From Vreelandella zhanjiangensis DSM 21076 (GTDB lineage Bacteria > Pseudomonadota > Gammaproteobacteria > Pseudomonadales > Halomonadaceae), in NCBI RefSeq assembly GCF_000377665.1, contig NZ_KB898650.1, positions 248,001-312,000 of the forward strand: 64,000 nt of DNA, in the 5' to 3' direction. The position numbers and the translations under genes are program-made. Within the stretch, counting starts at the first letter, position 1; every line of letters starts with the position of its first letter. The notes below the pieces were generated by a model. That model was given only the letters and a program-made list of their open reading frames with translations, was not told the origin of the DNA and searched no databases. Positions 8,287 to 17,802 of this stretch are shown piece by piece.

Positions 8287-9699
8287 ATGGACGTTCAGCT
8301 AGTTTGGTTGCGAAATGACCTGCGGATTCACGACAATACCGCGTTGGCCGCTGCAGCGGCGAAGGGGCCGGTGATAGCGGTCTTTCTGCGCACTGTTTCC
8401 CAGTGGCAATCCCACGGTCATGGGGCGAACAAGATCGACTTTTGGGGACGCGGCGTTAAGGCCGTTCAAGAAGCGCTTAATGGGCTTAACATTCCTCTTT
8501 TACACCGCGATATTGAGCATTATAGCGAGGCGCCTAAGGCACTGTTGGCGATTGCCCGCGAGCACTCTGTTCAGCAGCTGCACTTTAATTATCAGTATCC
8601 TCTCAATGAGCAGCGTCGCGATAAAGCTGTCATTCAAGCCTTTAAAGAAGCGGATATTGCCGCTCATGGCTACCACGACGCCGTCGCCTTCGCGCCGGGG
8701 ACGCTCTTGACCGGTAAAGGCGATTACTACGGGGTGTTTACACCGTTTGCCAAAGCCTGGCATAAGCAGGTCAGCGTCGAGCAGCTGGCGCTACGCGATA
8801 CGCCTGAGCCACAAAAGCCGTTATCGATCAAAAGCGATAAGCTACCCAAGCTACCTAAACTCGATAGTCAACCGGTTAGTAGCCGTGAATGGCCTGCCGG
8901 TGAAGAGACGGCGGGCGATCATCTGGCGCGTTTTTTACGTTTTCGAAGCCGCCACTACCACCAGCAGCGCGATATCCCCAGCGTACGCGGCACCAGCGAG
9001 CTTTCACCCTATTTAGCACTGGGCATGATTTCTTACCGTCAGTGCATGCAAGCGGTAATGAGCGAGAACGGCGGTCACTTGGCCGATGGCGATGTAGGGC
9101 TAACCACGTGGGTGAACGAGCTTATCTGGCGCGAATTTTACCAGCACGTCGCGATGGGGTTTCCTGAAGTATGCCGCTACCAGCCGTTTCAGGAGCATAC
9201 CAAGCAGCTTGCCTGGCGGGATGATGACGAAGGCTTTCAGGCATGGTGTGAAGGGCGCACAGGCTATCCGCTGGTGGACGCGGCAATGCGCCAGATGGTG
9301 GCAACGGGGTGGATGCATAACCGGTTACGCATGGTCACTGCGATGTTTTTAAGCAAACATCTGCTGATTGATTGGCGCCGTGGTGAAGAATTCTTTATGC
9401 GCCATCTGGTGGATGGGGAGTTTTGTGCCAACAATGGTGGCTGGCAGTGGGCCGCATCAACAGGCACCGATTCCGCGCCCTATTTTCGCATTTTTAACCC
9501 CACCACCCAATCAAAGCGTTTTGATTCGGATGGCGAATTTATCGCTAGATGGCTACCGGAACTTAGCGAGCTGCCGGCCAAGGCTCGCCATGCCCCGCCG
9601 CAGGATATGCTCACTCAGTTGGATTATCCAACCCCGATCGTTGACCATAAAGCAGCTCGCCTGCGCGCCTTGGAGGCGTTTAAAGCCCTTTCACGTTAA
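8287..9699 (+). CDS. phrB: Deoxyribodipyrimidine photolyase (class I CPD)
   Basis: This is a 470-residue FAD photolyase that repairs cyclobutane pyrimidine dimers with blue/near-UV light. The N-terminal antenna domain opens MDVQLVWLRNDLRIHDNTAL. The C-terminal FAD domain has the hallmark segments LARFLRFRSRHYHQQRD, STSEL-like GTSELSPYLALGMIS, ELIWREFYQHV, GYPLVDAAMRQMVATGWMHN, RMVTAMFLSKHLLIDWR and NNGGWQWAASTGTDSAPYFR. Length is normal. The ATG at 8287 follows GGAG; a longer in-frame start at 8251 has no such support. It is downstream of and codirectional with the LitR-like regulator, the usual partnership for light-induced photolyase. Confidence 0.96.
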   Translation: MDVQLVWLRNDLRIHDNTALAAAAAKGPVIAVFLRTVSQWQSHGHGANKIDFWGRGVKAVQEALNGLNIPLLHRDIEHYSEAPKALLAIAREHSVQQLHFNYQYPLNEQRRDKAVIQAFKEADIAAHGYHDAVAFAPGTLLTGKGDYYGVFTPFAKAWHKQVSVEQLALRDTPEPQKPLSIKSDKLPKLPKLDSQPVSSREWPAGEETAGDHLARFLRFRSRHYHQQRDIPSVRGTSELSPYLALGMISYRQCMQAVMSENGGHLADGDVGLTTWVNELIWREFYQHVAMGFPEVCRYQPFQEHTKQLAWRDDDEGFQAWCEGRTGYPLVDAAMRQMVATGWMHNRLRMVTAMFLSKHLLIDWRRGEEFFMRHLVDGEFCANNGGWQWAASTGTDSAPYFRIFNPTTQSKRFDSDGEFIARWLPELSELPAKARHAPPQDMLTQLDYPTPIVDHKAARLRALEAFKALSR

Positions 9700-9714
9700 C
9701 CGCGTGAGAGCCGT

Positions 9715-11547
9715 TTAAGCTCCCGAAGCGAGGGGCAGCGCCCAGCGCTGCTCCAATTCAGCCGCAGGCAGGGGCCTTGCGAAATAGAAACCCTGCACAA
9801 TGGAGCAGCCTGCATTCACCAGGAACTGGCACTGCTCCTGGGTTTCCACCCCTTCGGCCACCACATCAAGCCCCATTCCTTCAGCCATTTCCAAAACGGC
9901 TTTGACAATCGCGGCGTCTGCCTTGCTACCCGGCAGCTCTTTGATAAAAGCGCGATCCAACTTTATTTTATCGACCGGTAGTCGCTTAAGATAACCAAGC
10001 GATGAATAGCCGGTTCCAAAGTCATCAATGGCAATAGCGTAACCCTGCTCACTGAGAGCTTTTAAGCGAGGCCCCATATCGCCTGCACGCTCATCAATCA
10101 ATACCGACTCCGTCAGCTCCAGGCCAATCTGCGAAGGTTTTAGCTGATAACGTTTTAAACACGTGGCCAACTGAGCTTCCAGGTCGCCCTGAAAAAGCTG
10201 AAGAGCTGAAATATTGACCCAGATGGTCAGCTTAGGCATGCCACTGTTTTGCCAGTGAGCCTGCTGGGCACAGGCCTTTTCAATCACCCAGCTGCCCAGC
10301 TCCGCCATCAGCCCGTGCCGCTCAGCCAGAGGAATAAAATCGCCGGGTGAGATCATTCCATTGTGAGGATGCCGCCAGCGTAAAAGCGCCTCCATGCCCA
10401 ACAAATCGCCGGTGCTGGGGTGATGCTGAGTTTGATAATGTAGCTCCAGCTGGTCGCCGGATATCAGTGCGGCGCGCAGATCACTGACCAGTGCCAGCTG
10501 TGGGTTATCCTGCTTATCCAGGGCCGGGCGAAAACGCAGGCTATGGTTTCGGCCTAATCTTTTGGCGCTATACAGAGCGGATTCCAGGCGCTGAAACAGA
10601 ACGCCCGAATCACGCCCATCTTCGGGCGCGCGGCAGCTGCCAATAGTGAGACCCAGGCGAAGAAGCTGATCACTAATTTCAAAGGGCCGCCCCATATGCT
10701 CACGCAGTGATGCAATCCACGCCTCGTGATCATCAAACGTAGTGGTGCGAATCACCATGAATTCGTCCCCCCCCAAACGCCCGACCACGCTACCCGCGAC
10801 ATAGCCTGCAAGCCGTTGAGCAAAACGTGCTAACAGTCGGTCGCCCTGCTCCACCCCCAGGCTATCGTTAACGAACTTCAAGCCATCAATATCAACCAAG
10901 GCAATGTCCAGGCTTTCTCCTGCACGCAAATGGCGTAAGCGAGATGCCATTAAATCGTGCAAACGGCGACGATTGGGCAAGCCGGTCAGAGGGTCTTCAA
11001 AACCGATACGCCGCAAGTCATGTTCACGCGCTTTTTGCGCCGAAATATCCGTAAATAGACTAATAAAATGTGTGATATTGCCCTGCTTATCGGTAACGGC
11101 ACGCATCTTTAGCCATTCGGGATACTCATCGCCATGCTTGCGCCGATTCCACATTTCACCTTCCCAGCGACCCGTGGCTTTTAACGTGCTCCAAAACGTT
11201 TGGTAAAAGGCCTTATCGTGGCGTGGAGCAGCCAGCGTTTCCAGCTTAAGGCCGATTACTTCATGGCTTTCATAGCCGGTAATTTCTGTGAACGCAGGAT
11301 TCACCGCCATGACCCGGTTTTGAGCATCACTAATCACAATTGCATCGCTTGCCAGGCTAATAGCGCTCTGGGACAAACGATAGCGCAGGCGTTGTTGGCG
11401 TACTTGATGCCAGGCATCCCACAGCCCGCAAATGACGAGGCTAGCGGCCACCAGGCGCAACATGGCATCGGGCAGCCAAACACAGGCAGGTAGTGCCATT
11501 AAAGCTACCCAAACCAGCGGGCGATTAAGAGAAACTGGTAGCCACAT
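9715..11547 (-). CDS. PAS-GGDEF-EAL c-di-GMP turnover protein
   Basis: This 610-residue protein starts with two membrane helices (about 8-45), followed by a PAS domain (about 60-175) ending in a PAC-like segment, GGDEF (about 180-335) and EAL (about 350-600). The GGDEF signature RLGGDEF is intact, so cyclase activity is possible. The EAL domain keeps GMEALLRW, NISALQLFQ, the DDFGTGYSSL loop and VVAEGVET, which are the metal and catalytic residues of active c-di-GMP phosphodiesterases. It may be bifunctional; net activity cannot be read from sequence. The gene converges on phrB with 15 bp between stops. The PAS ligand is unknown. Confidence 0.93.
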   Translation of the reverse strand: MWLPVSLNRPLVWVALMALPACVWLPDAMLRLVAASLVICGLWDAWHQVRQQRLRYRLSQSAISLASDAIVISDAQNRVMAVNPAFTEITGYESHEVIGLKLETLAAPRHDKAFYQTFWSTLKATGRWEGEMWNRRKHGDEYPEWLKMRAVTDKQGNITHFISLFTDISAQKAREHDLRRIGFEDPLTGLPNRRRLHDLMASRLRHLRAGESLDIALVDIDGLKFVNDSLGVEQGDRLLARFAQRLAGYVAGSVVGRLGGDEFMVIRTTTFDDHEAWIASLREHMGRPFEISDQLLRLGLTIGSCRAPEDGRDSGVLFQRLESALYSAKRLGRNHSLRFRPALDKQDNPQLALVSDLRAALISGDQLELHYQTQHHPSTGDLLGMEALLRWRHPHNGMISPGDFIPLAERHGLMAELGSWVIEKACAQQAHWQNSGMPKLTIWVNISALQLFQGDLEAQLATCLKRYQLKPSQIGLELTESVLIDERAGDMGPRLKALSEQGYAIAIDDFGTGYSSLGYLKRLPVDKIKLDRAFIKELPGSKADAAIVKAVLEMAEGMGLDVVAEGVETQEQCQFLVNAGCSIVQGFYFARPLPAAELEQRWALPLASGA

Positions 11548-11916
11548 GGCGATTCGCTACGTCCTATCACTGAAAACTGACATTAAATAAATATAATGCT
11601 AAGCAATATACGTATCATGCTGCCGTACCAAAAGCTTGAATAACCGCATATTACGTTAATAGGCCGTTTAAGTGGATATATTCACTGACGACAAGCGGTA
11701 TAAAAAGCCTGCCTTCAGTCATCACTGATTAATAAAAAACGTTAGTTATAAGCAATCAATAGCGACTTGCGTGCATTCAGCGGTTTCGGGAAGTAGACTA
11801 GGCTAGGCCTCGCGGGCCGTGCCTCGGTGCTAGACGTTACTATTAGCCCCCGGCGCTATGCCTCGGCTGTAGGTGCCGCACGCGGCCAACAACCATTTTG
11901 AACTCGGAACGATTCA
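11548..11916. other. Intergenic region upstream of fabA
   Basis: These 369 bp separate the leftward PAS-GGDEF-EAL gene from rightward fabA. The left part is AT-rich and the last 120 bp are GC-rich, with the octamer TGCCTCGG occurring twice (near 11820 and 11860). I could not identify a convincing promoter, FabR-like site or small ORF. Promoters for both genes must lie here. Confidence 0.5.
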
Positions 11917-12432
11917 GTGACCAAGCAACATTCCTTTGATCGCGAAGAACTGCTGGCCTGCTCCCGCGGCGAGCTATTTGGCCCCGGAAATGCACAGCTT
12001 CCGGCTCCCAATATGCTAATGCTTGATCGTATTGCGCATATTCATGAAGAAGGCGGTGAGCACGGCAAAGGCGAGTTAATCGCTGAGCTGGATATCTCTC
12101 CTGACCTGTGGTTCTTTGATTGCCATTTCCCAGGCGACCCGGTCATGCCCGGATGCCTTGGCCTTGACGCCATGTGGCAGTTGGTGGGCTTCTATCTGGG
12201 CTGGCTAGGCCACCCTGGACGTGGGCGTGCGCTTGGCTGCGGTGAAGTGAAATTCAGCGGCCAGATTATGCCTGACGCGAAAAAAGTAACTTATCGTATT
12301 AATATAAAGCGTATTATTACCCGTCGACTTATTTTGGGTATCGCTGACGGTACCGTATCCGTCGACGGACGTGATATTTATCAGGCTAATGATTTACGCG
12401 TTGGCCTATTTACCTCCACCGCGAATTTCTAA
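11917..12432 (+). CDS. fabA: 3-hydroxydecanoyl-ACP dehydratase/isomerase FabA
   Basis: The 171-residue protein matches E. coli FabA over its whole length. It dehydrates 3-hydroxydecanoyl-ACP and isomerises trans-2- to cis-3-decenoyl-ACP, the branch point of anaerobic unsaturated fatty acid synthesis in the cytoplasm. The active-site segment [19 protein letters not shown] contains the catalytic His and Asp. Translation starts at a GTG (11917) giving [22 protein letters not shown], which matches the family start; the ribosome-binding site is weak. fabB follows after 12 bp in the same operon, so the two unsaturated fatty acid enzymes are coexpressed. Confidence 0.97.
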   Translation: MTKQHSFDREELLACSRGELFGPGNAQLPAPNMLMLDRIAHIHEEGGEHGKGELIAELDISPDLWFFDCHFPGDPVMPGCLGLDAMWQLVGFYLGWLGHPGRGRALGCGEVKFSGQIMPDAKKVTYRINIKRIITRRLILGIADGTVSVDGRDIYQANDLRVGLFTSTANF

Positions 12433-12444
12433 CAGGAGGCTTCC

Positions 12445-13662
12445 ATGCGACGAGTGGTAGTCACCGGCCTTGGCATTGTGTCTTGCCTAGGCAACGACCA
12501 ACAACAAGTCCTTGAAGCGCTCAAAAATGGGCGCAGCGGTATTCGTTTTAAGGAAGAGTACGCTGAACGCGGCTTTCGAAGCCACGTAGCGGGCAGCATC
12601 GATATTGACCTTGATGCCCTTATCGACCGTAAACTACGCCGTTTTATGGGTGATGCGGCAGCCTATGCCTATGTTTCCATGGCGCAAGCCATTGAAGACT
12701 CTGGGCTGTCTGCCGAAGATATTTCCAACGAACGCACCGGGCTCATCGCAGGTTCTGGTGGCGCGTCAAGCGCCAACCAGGTAGAGGCTGCCGACGTCAT
12801 GCGCGAAAAAGGCTTGCGTCGCGTTGGCCCTTACCGCGTGACCCGTACCATGGGCAGCACGGTATCAGCCTGCCTTGCTACCCCCTTCAAGATTAAAGGC
12901 GTGAACTACTCTATTTCGTCTGCCTGTGCGACCTCAGCACACTGTATTGGCAGCGCGATGGAGCAGATTCAGCTGGGTAAGCAGGACGTGGTATTTGCCG
13001 GTGGCGGTGAAGAAGAACACTGGACACTCTCGTGCCTGTTCGACGCCATGGGAGCACTCTCCACACAGTATAACGACGCACCAGAAAAAGCTTCGCGCCC
13101 GTATGATCAGGCACGTGATGGCTTTGTGATTGCTGGCGGCGGCGGCATGCTGGTGCTTGAAGAACTCGAGCACGCCAAAGCGCGCGGCGCCAAGATTTAC
13201 GGCGAGCTAGTCGGCTATGGCGCCACGTCTGACGGTCATGACATGGTGGCACCTTCCGGGGAAGGCGCTGTACGCTGCATGCACCAGGCAATGGCCACCG
13301 TGAATGGCGATATTGATTATATCAATACCCACGGCACCTCAACGCCGGTTGGCGATGTTGCTGAACTAAAGGCAGTACGTGCCGTGTTTGGTAACTCAAC
13401 GCCTGCCATGAGCTCCACGAAGTCCCTCACGGGCCACTCTCTGGGTGCGACCGGCGTTCAGGAAGCCATTTATTCACTGCTGATGATGCAACACAACTTT
13501 GTCGCGGCCTCTGCCAATGTCGAGCATCTCGACGAGCAGGCGGACGGTTTTGATATCGTGACAGAGCGGCGTGACGGCGTAACGCTCGAGCGTGTATTGT
13601 CCAATAGCTTCGGTTTTGGCGGTACTAACGCCTGCTTGGTATTCCAGCGTTTTAACGGCTAA
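12445..13662 (+). CDS. fabB: 3-oxoacyl-ACP synthase I FabB
   Basis: This 405-residue KAS I condensing enzyme elongates cis-3-decenoyl-ACP and saturated acyl-ACPs with malonyl-ACP. The catalytic triad is visible: Cys in SSACATS, His in [11 protein letters not shown], and His in [12 protein letters not shown]. The C-terminal [11 protein letters not shown] glycine loop is present. AGGAGG lies just upstream of the ATG. It sits 12 bp after fabA and ends before a strong terminator, giving a two-gene fabAB operon as in pseudomonads. Confidence 0.97.
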   Translation: MRRVVVTGLGIVSCLGNDQQQVLEALKNGRSGIRFKEEYAERGFRSHVAGSIDIDLDALIDRKLRRFMGDAAAYAYVSMAQAIEDSGLSAEDISNERTGLIAGSGGASSANQVEAADVMREKGLRRVGPYRVTRTMGSTVSACLATPFKIKGVNYSISSACATSAHCIGSAMEQIQLGKQDVVFAGGGEEEHWTLSCLFDAMGALSTQYNDAPEKASRPYDQARDGFVIAGGGGMLVLEELEHAKARGAKIYGELVGYGATSDGHDMVAPSGEGAVRCMHQAMATVNGDIDYINTHGTSTPVGDVAELKAVRAVFGNSTPAMSSTKSLTGHSLGATGVQEAIYSLLMMQHNFVAASANVEHLDEQADGFDIVTERRDGVTLERVLSNSFGFGGTNACLVFQRFNG

Positions 13663-13685
13663 GACCTGACGGCAGTCATGTTGTA

Positions 13686-13718
13686 AAAACGGCGCCTTAT
13701 AAATAAGGCGCCGTTTTT
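13686..13718 (+). terminator. Rho-independent terminator of fabAB
   Basis: A near-perfect hairpin, ACGGCGCCTTAT-AA-ATAAGGCGCCGT, is followed by TTTTTGT and preceded by AAAA. The A-run on the other side means it could also stop leftward transcription from the PlsC-like gene. Confidence 0.9.
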
Positions 13719-13763
13719 GTAGCTCAATGTTGTGTAGATCAACCGAGATATCTGTCCAGACCA

Positions 13764-14498
13764 CTAACGCTTAAGCGGGCGTGGCACCTCAGAAATTTCC
13801 TGTAGCTGAGCTTCAATCCAGTCTTCCACCTCGGCAACAACTTCATCAGGCGTACGCCCGTGGGTTTCAATAGGCGCGCCAATCCGCACCCGTAAAACGC
13901 CCGGCTGCTTGACCCAATGGCGGCCCGGCCAACGCTCACCTGCGTTATGGGCAACCGGCAGCACCGGTACACCGGCCCGGCAGGCAACCACGCTGCCGCT
14001 CTTGTTGTAACGTTTGCGCACGCCCGGGTCGACCCGCGTTCCCTCAGGAAAGATCAGCACGGAAAGCCCTGTGCCCAGCCGCGCAACGCCCTGAGTCAGC
14101 ACCTGTTTCAAGGCCCGTGCCGGTTTCGAGCGATCAAGGCTGATAGGACGCAGCAGGCGCAACGCCCAACCAAAAATAGGAATACGCAGCAGCTCTTTTT
14201 TCAGCACGGTGCATACCGGCGGCTTCATTACCTGCAGGAAGACTGTTTCCCATTCGCACTGATGGTTGGCCTGAATAACACAGGGGCCATCCGGAATAAG
14301 ATGACGCCCCTGAATATCGTAACGAACCCCACAGGCCACTCGAAACCAGATCATCAAGAAATGGTTATACAGATTCAGCAGCCGGTAGCGACCTGACAGC
14401 GGTAAAAAAGGAGCAATCGGTAGAAAAAGTACGCCAGAAATCAGCATGGCGAAGAAATACCCGGCATAGAACACCAGGCTACGAACCACATTGATCAA
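13764..14498 (-). CDS. PlsC-family 1-acylglycerol-3-phosphate acyltransferase
   Basis: This 244-residue inner-membrane acyltransferase has an N-terminal hydrophobic segment (about 5-30), the acyltransferase motif NHQCEWE, and the glycerol-phosphate binding motif FPEGTR. Motif I has Glu where many PlsC proteins have Asp (HX4E instead of HX4D). The family makes phosphatidic acid or remodels lysophospholipids. The start codon overlaps the stop of the upstream reductase-like gene by 4 bp (ATGA), indicating coupling. Whether it is the main PlsC or an accessory paralogue cannot be decided here. Confidence 0.85.
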   Translation of the reverse strand: MINVVRSLVFYAGYFFAMLISGVLFLPIAPFLPLSGRYRLLNLYNHFLMIWFRVACGVRYDIQGRHLIPDGPCVIQANHQCEWETVFLQVMKPPVCTVLKKELLRIPIFGWALRLLRPISLDRSKPARALKQVLTQGVARLGTGLSVLIFPEGTRVDPGVRKRYNKSGSVVACRAGVPVLPVAHNAGERWPGRHWVKQPGVLRVRIGAPIETHGRTPDEVVAEVEDWIEAQLQEISEVPRPLKR

Positions 14499-15385
14499 AC
14501 GGACTCTCCTGTACTGGCGTCAGATAGATCATCGCGCGTTAAGCACCATGCATCCAACATGCGCCCCACTTCCAACCGCCATGGCTTTTGATGCACACCA
14601 AAGACATCCAGCACTCGACGGCAATTTAAAACACGCCGTAGCTTGGCATCGTGATGGTGATTCAGCGCGGTGACGTCACCAAGTGCAACCTGCTCGCCAC
14701 GGCCTTCCAAGTGCGTTGCCAATTGGGTACGCACCATGGACGTAAACGTGAAGGCGCTGACGGGCTCTGTACCTGCCAGATGATAGGCGCCCCAGGCATT
14801 AGCGCCGCTTGCCTGCTGTTGGAGCATACCAATCAACGCCATGGCTACCGCGTCCACCGATGTTGGGCAGCACACGACGTCTTCTGCGGCCCGCACGCTC
14901 TGCCCGACCACCAGACTGTCGATAATCTCATTTAGCCAGGCCTGACTGCCTTCAAGCGCAAACAGAGGGCCAAGGCGCACAATCAGATGGCGATGATACT
15001 CCGCGCGGATACGGTCCCCTGTCATGACCAGCCGACGTAAACACTCATCGCGCGGCGTGGGTACCACATGCTCGTCGATAGGCTCATCGAAGCCGTCTTC
15101 ATAGAGCTGGTCAGAGACGCACCACACCAGCGGCACCTCCTGAGCAATACACGCATCCAGGCAGCAGTCGACCGCATCGGCATGTGCGCCGACGGCCGCT
15201 GGCGTCATGCTTAACGGCTGCGCCAGCGGCGGGATAATCACCGCGTCCGGGGCGATCTCCTGCAACTGCGCCGCGGTGATGGCGATGTTCTGCTCAATCA
15301 CCAGCTCCGTATCCGCGCGACGGCTTGCTTCCCGGGCCAATGCCAAGCTTAAGCAGTGCCCTGCATCCAGTATCAGCAGCTTCAA
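14495..15385 (-). CDS. Sugar-nucleotide reductase-like SDR protein (RmlD-like fold)
   Basis: This 296-residue protein opens LKLLILDAGHCLSLALAREA and has the block order of dTDP-4-dehydrorhamnose reductases. The glycine-rich NAD(P) loop is eroded (LDAGHCLS instead of GxxGxxG), and YxxxK is not evident, so catalysis is doubtful. I place the start at a TTG (15385) with GGGAGAAGG upstream, because this is where the Rossmann fold begins; another TTG at 15418 is possible. It is cotranscribed with the downstream acyltransferase (4-bp overlap) and lies 76 bp after ssb. The physiological role is unknown. Confidence 0.65.
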   Translation of the reverse strand: MKLLILDAGHCLSLALAREASRRADTELVIEQNIAITAAQLQEIAPDAVIIPPLAQPLSMTPAAVGAHADAVDCCLDACIAQEVPLVWCVSDQLYEDGFDEPIDEHVVPTPRDECLRRLVMTGDRIRAEYHRHLIVRLGPLFALEGSQAWLNEIIDSLVVGQSVRAAEDVVCCPTSVDAVAMALIGMLQQQASGANAWGAYHLAGTEPVSAFTFTSMVRTQLATHLEGRGEQVALGDVTALNHHHDAKLRRVLNCRRVLDVFGVHQKPWRLEVGRMLDAWCLTRDDLSDASTGESV

Positions 15386-15461
15386 GACAGACCTTCTCCC
15401 ATCAACGAACGTAGCCAACGAACATGCGCAACGAGCTTAACCGTTTATCCAGCAAGGATGA

Positions 15462-16157
15462 TCAGAACGGAATTTCATCGTCGAAATCGTCAAAGCTACC
15501 CGGGTCCGGCGCGCCATAGTTATTGTTCTGCTGGCCCTGTTGCTGCTGGGGCGCAGCATTGCCCTGGCGTGCAGGCTGGCCCTGCTGTGGCGCTGGCTGC
15601 GGACGCTGAGCCGGTTGACCGCCCTGATTCTGACCACTCTGGTTTTGGCCAGCCTGGTTTTGACCACCATAGTTCTGACCACCGTAACTCTGTCCACCAA
15701 AGTTATTGCCTTGTGGCGCACCACCCTGCTGGGGATACCCGCCTTGAGGTGCAGCGTCATTACTCTGATTACTCGGAGCGTAGCTGCCCTGCGGCGCGTT
15801 ACCGCCCTGGAAATCGCCGCTACGGCCATCCAGCATCTGCATATCGTTGGCCACGATCTCGGTGCTGTAGCGGTCTTGACCGTTTTGGTCCTGCCATTTG
15901 CGTGTTTGCAGGCGACCTTCGATATAGACCTTGGAGCCTTTTTTCAGATACTGCTGGGCAATTTCAGCCGTTTTATTAAACAGCACGATCCGGTGCCACT
16001 CAGTGCGCTCCTGGCGCTGGCCGCTTTGACGATCCATCCAGGTGTCAGAGGTAGCTAGATTCAAATTAGCCACTGCCGTTCCGCTGGGCGTAAAGCGTAC
16101 CTCAGGATCCTGCCCGAGATTACCGATCAGAATCACTTTGTTGATACCGCGAGCCAT
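15462..16157 (-). CDS. ssb: Single-stranded DNA-binding protein
   Basis: This is a 231-residue SSB. The OB fold occupies residues 1-110 ([20 protein letters not shown], then [20 protein letters not shown]). A long Gln/Gly/Asn-rich disordered linker follows, with repeated GGQ units, and the protein ends in the acidic tip DDFDDEIPF that recruits repair and replication partners. It is longer than E. coli SSB (178 aa) because of the linker. The ATG at 16157 follows GGAG. uvrA is divergent beyond the neighbouring transporter gene, an arrangement known from Pseudomonas. Confidence 0.96.
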   Translation of the reverse strand: MARGINKVILIGNLGQDPEVRFTPSGTAVANLNLATSDTWMDRQSGQRQERTEWHRIVLFNKTAEIAQQYLKKGSKVYIEGRLQTRKWQDQNGQDRYSTEIVANDMQMLDGRSGDFQGGNAPQGSYAPSNQSNDAAPQGGYPQQGGAPQGNNFGGQSYGGQNYGGQNQAGQNQSGQNQGGQPAQRPQPAPQQGQPARQGNAAPQQQQGQQNNNYGAPDPGSFDDFDDEIPF

Positions 16158-16190
16158 AAGGCGCTCCTTCCATTGTGTTGCGTATAGATA

Positions 16191-16225
16191 GATATCGGCA
16201 CGCTCATACATAACTTGCCGATATC
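16191..16225 (-). repeat. Perfect 10-bp inverted repeat upstream of ssb
   Basis: GATATCGGCA (16191-16200) and TGCCGATATC (16216-16225) are perfect inverted copies with a 15-nt spacer. They lie between the stop of the transporter gene and the ssb start, 34 bp from the ssb ATG. No U-run follows on either strand, so it is not an obvious terminator; an operator or mRNA stem-loop is more likely. Confidence 0.6.
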
Positions 16226-16256
16226 ACTGATTATTGCCACGGCTACGGCAGCCGCG

Positions 16257-17633
16257 CTAGGTTTTTGGGGGAATCAGTCTGGCCAGTGCGGCCCTATCAA
16301 GCTGCTGACGATTTACCTTTAAATAGACCAGATGCTCTTCGGGTACCACCATGACGTCTTCGACACCTACAACGTCGGCCAGCCGCTCCATCAATAAATC
16401 CAATGTATCCGGGGGCGTATCATGCAGGGCCACCACTTCGCTGGATAGCGGCGGCGGCGAAGGCATTTTCCACATCGCAAGCCACCATAGCAGAGCCAGT
16501 ACCGCACAGCCGATAAAAACGGCGTCAAGGCCCCACACATTAGCCAACAAGCCTCCCAGCGTGCCACCCAGAAAAGCGCCTAAAAACTGACTTGTAGAGT
16601 ACACGCCCATGGCGGTGCCTTTGGCTCCCGCCGGGGCAAGTTTGCTGAGCATTGAGGGCAGCGTGGCTTCCAGCAGATTAAAACCAGTAAAAAAAACAAA
16701 TAGCCCTACGAACAGCCAATGGCCATGGGAGAGCGATGATCCAAGCCCGCCCAAACTCACCGTAATGGCGCCAATCGCCAACAGGCATACCACTTTGATC
16801 TGCTGTTTTTTTTCAGCCACGATCATGAGCGGCACCATAGCCACAAATGAAAGACCCATAATGCCCAGGTAGGCTAAACCGTGATGCGCCAGCGGTATGC
16901 CGGCTTCCTGCAGCCGAAAAGGCACCGCGACAAAAATAGCCATCAGCACCAGGTGCAGTGTAAAAATCGACAGATCCAGGCGCCACAAATCAGGGCGCGT
17001 AATCACGCTCTTAAACTGCTGGCGATCCAGCCCCACATCACGGTGGTGCAGCCGCCGGGGAGCAGGCGGTACCCAGCGCCACAGAACTACTAGCCCTAAA
17101 AGCGTTAGCAGCGCCGTAAACCAAAACACGCCGGAAAGCCCCGCCCATGAGGCAAGCCAGGGACCCACAACCATGGCAATACCAAACGAAACGCCTATCG
17201 ATAGCCCTATGGTTGCCATCGCCGCTGTCCGCACCTGCTCGCGCGTCTGGTCGGCAAGCAGCGCCATGATAGCCGCCGCCACCGCTCCGCCGCCCTGCAA
17301 CGCTCGCCCAATAATAATTCCGCCGATGGAGTCCGCCAGCGCAGCCACGACGCTTCCCAGGATAAAAATAATCAGCCCAAATGCGATAACCCGTTTGCGT
17401 CCGATACGGTCTGACAGCAGACCAAACGGAATTTGCAGTATGGCCTGGGTAAGCCCGTAAACGCCTAATGCAAAGCCCACCAGCAAAGGGGTCGCCCCTT
17501 CAAGCGCGTCGGCATACAGCGCCAGCACCGGCAGGACCATGAAAAGTCCCAACATCCGGGACGCATAAAGCCCGGCCAGGCCGCTGATTGCACGACGCTC
17601 AGAGGCCATTAGCAGTGCAGAAACCTTGCGCAT
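16257..17633 (-). CDS. YajR-like MFS transporter with C-terminal YAM domain
   Basis: This 458-residue major facilitator has 12 predicted helices, the motif A loop GLLSDRIGRKRVIAFG, and IMALLADQTREQVR. After helix 12 a soluble segment of about 65 residues (about 390-458, DTLDLLMERLADVVGVEDV then YLKVNRQQLDRAALARLI) resembles the ferredoxin-like YAM domain of E. coli YajR. The YajR substrate is not established. The start at 17633 follows AAGGG; the frame extends to 17699 but the extra residues do not fit the family. It is divergent from uvrA and upstream of ssb. Confidence 0.87.
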   Translation of the reverse strand: MRKVSALLMASERRAISGLAGLYASRMLGLFMVLPVLALYADALEGATPLLVGFALGVYGLTQAILQIPFGLLSDRIGRKRVIAFGLIIFILGSVVAALADSIGGIIIGRALQGGGAVAAAIMALLADQTREQVRTAAMATIGLSIGVSFGIAMVVGPWLASWAGLSGVFWFTALLTLLGLVVLWRWVPPAPRRLHHRDVGLDRQQFKSVITRPDLWRLDLSIFTLHLVLMAIFVAVPFRLQEAGIPLAHHGLAYLGIMGLSFVAMVPLMIVAEKKQQIKVVCLLAIGAITVSLGGLGSSLSHGHWLFVGLFVFFTGFNLLEATLPSMLSKLAPAGAKGTAMGVYSTSQFLGAFLGGTLGGLLANVWGLDAVFIGCAVLALLWWLAMWKMPSPPPLSSEVVALHDTPPDTLDLLMERLADVVGVEDVMVVPEEHLVYLKVNRQQLDRAALARLIPPKT

Positions 17634-17802
17634 AATGCCCTTGTATATGGTGTATGAGGCCAAAACCCTCGAATAACCCCCCATTCTAGCGGTTTGCATC
17701 CACGCTGGAAACGCTGTCCTGCGTTAAGCTATAAAAGCGTTTTTGCCGGGAAGGGGATGGCAAACGTATAATTACTCTTTTGCCGCGCGAGTCGAGGTGT
17801 TG

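Noticed and set aside
15540-15760. Short tandem-like repeats considered as a CRISPR or satellite
   Set aside because: They encode the GGQ/NQ repeats of the SSB linker in frame. There are no spacers and unit length varies with the amino-acid pattern.
15356-15979. Long open frame antisense to ssb and its neighbours
   Set aside because: It overlaps the clear ssb frame, its protein is low-complexity with no family resemblance, and it has no convincing start site. It is a by-product of the repetitive Gln/Gly codons on the other strand.
16897-17460. 187-codon open frame antisense to the MFS transporter gene
   Set aside because: The opposite strand encodes a full YajR-like transporter with normal motifs. 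The antisense product is Ser/Arg/Pro-rich with no recognisable domain.
17634-17802. LexA box upstream of uvrA
   Set aside because: The best candidate (TTGTATATGGTGTATG near 17641) lacks the CTGT-N8-ACAG symmetry, so SOS control is not supported.
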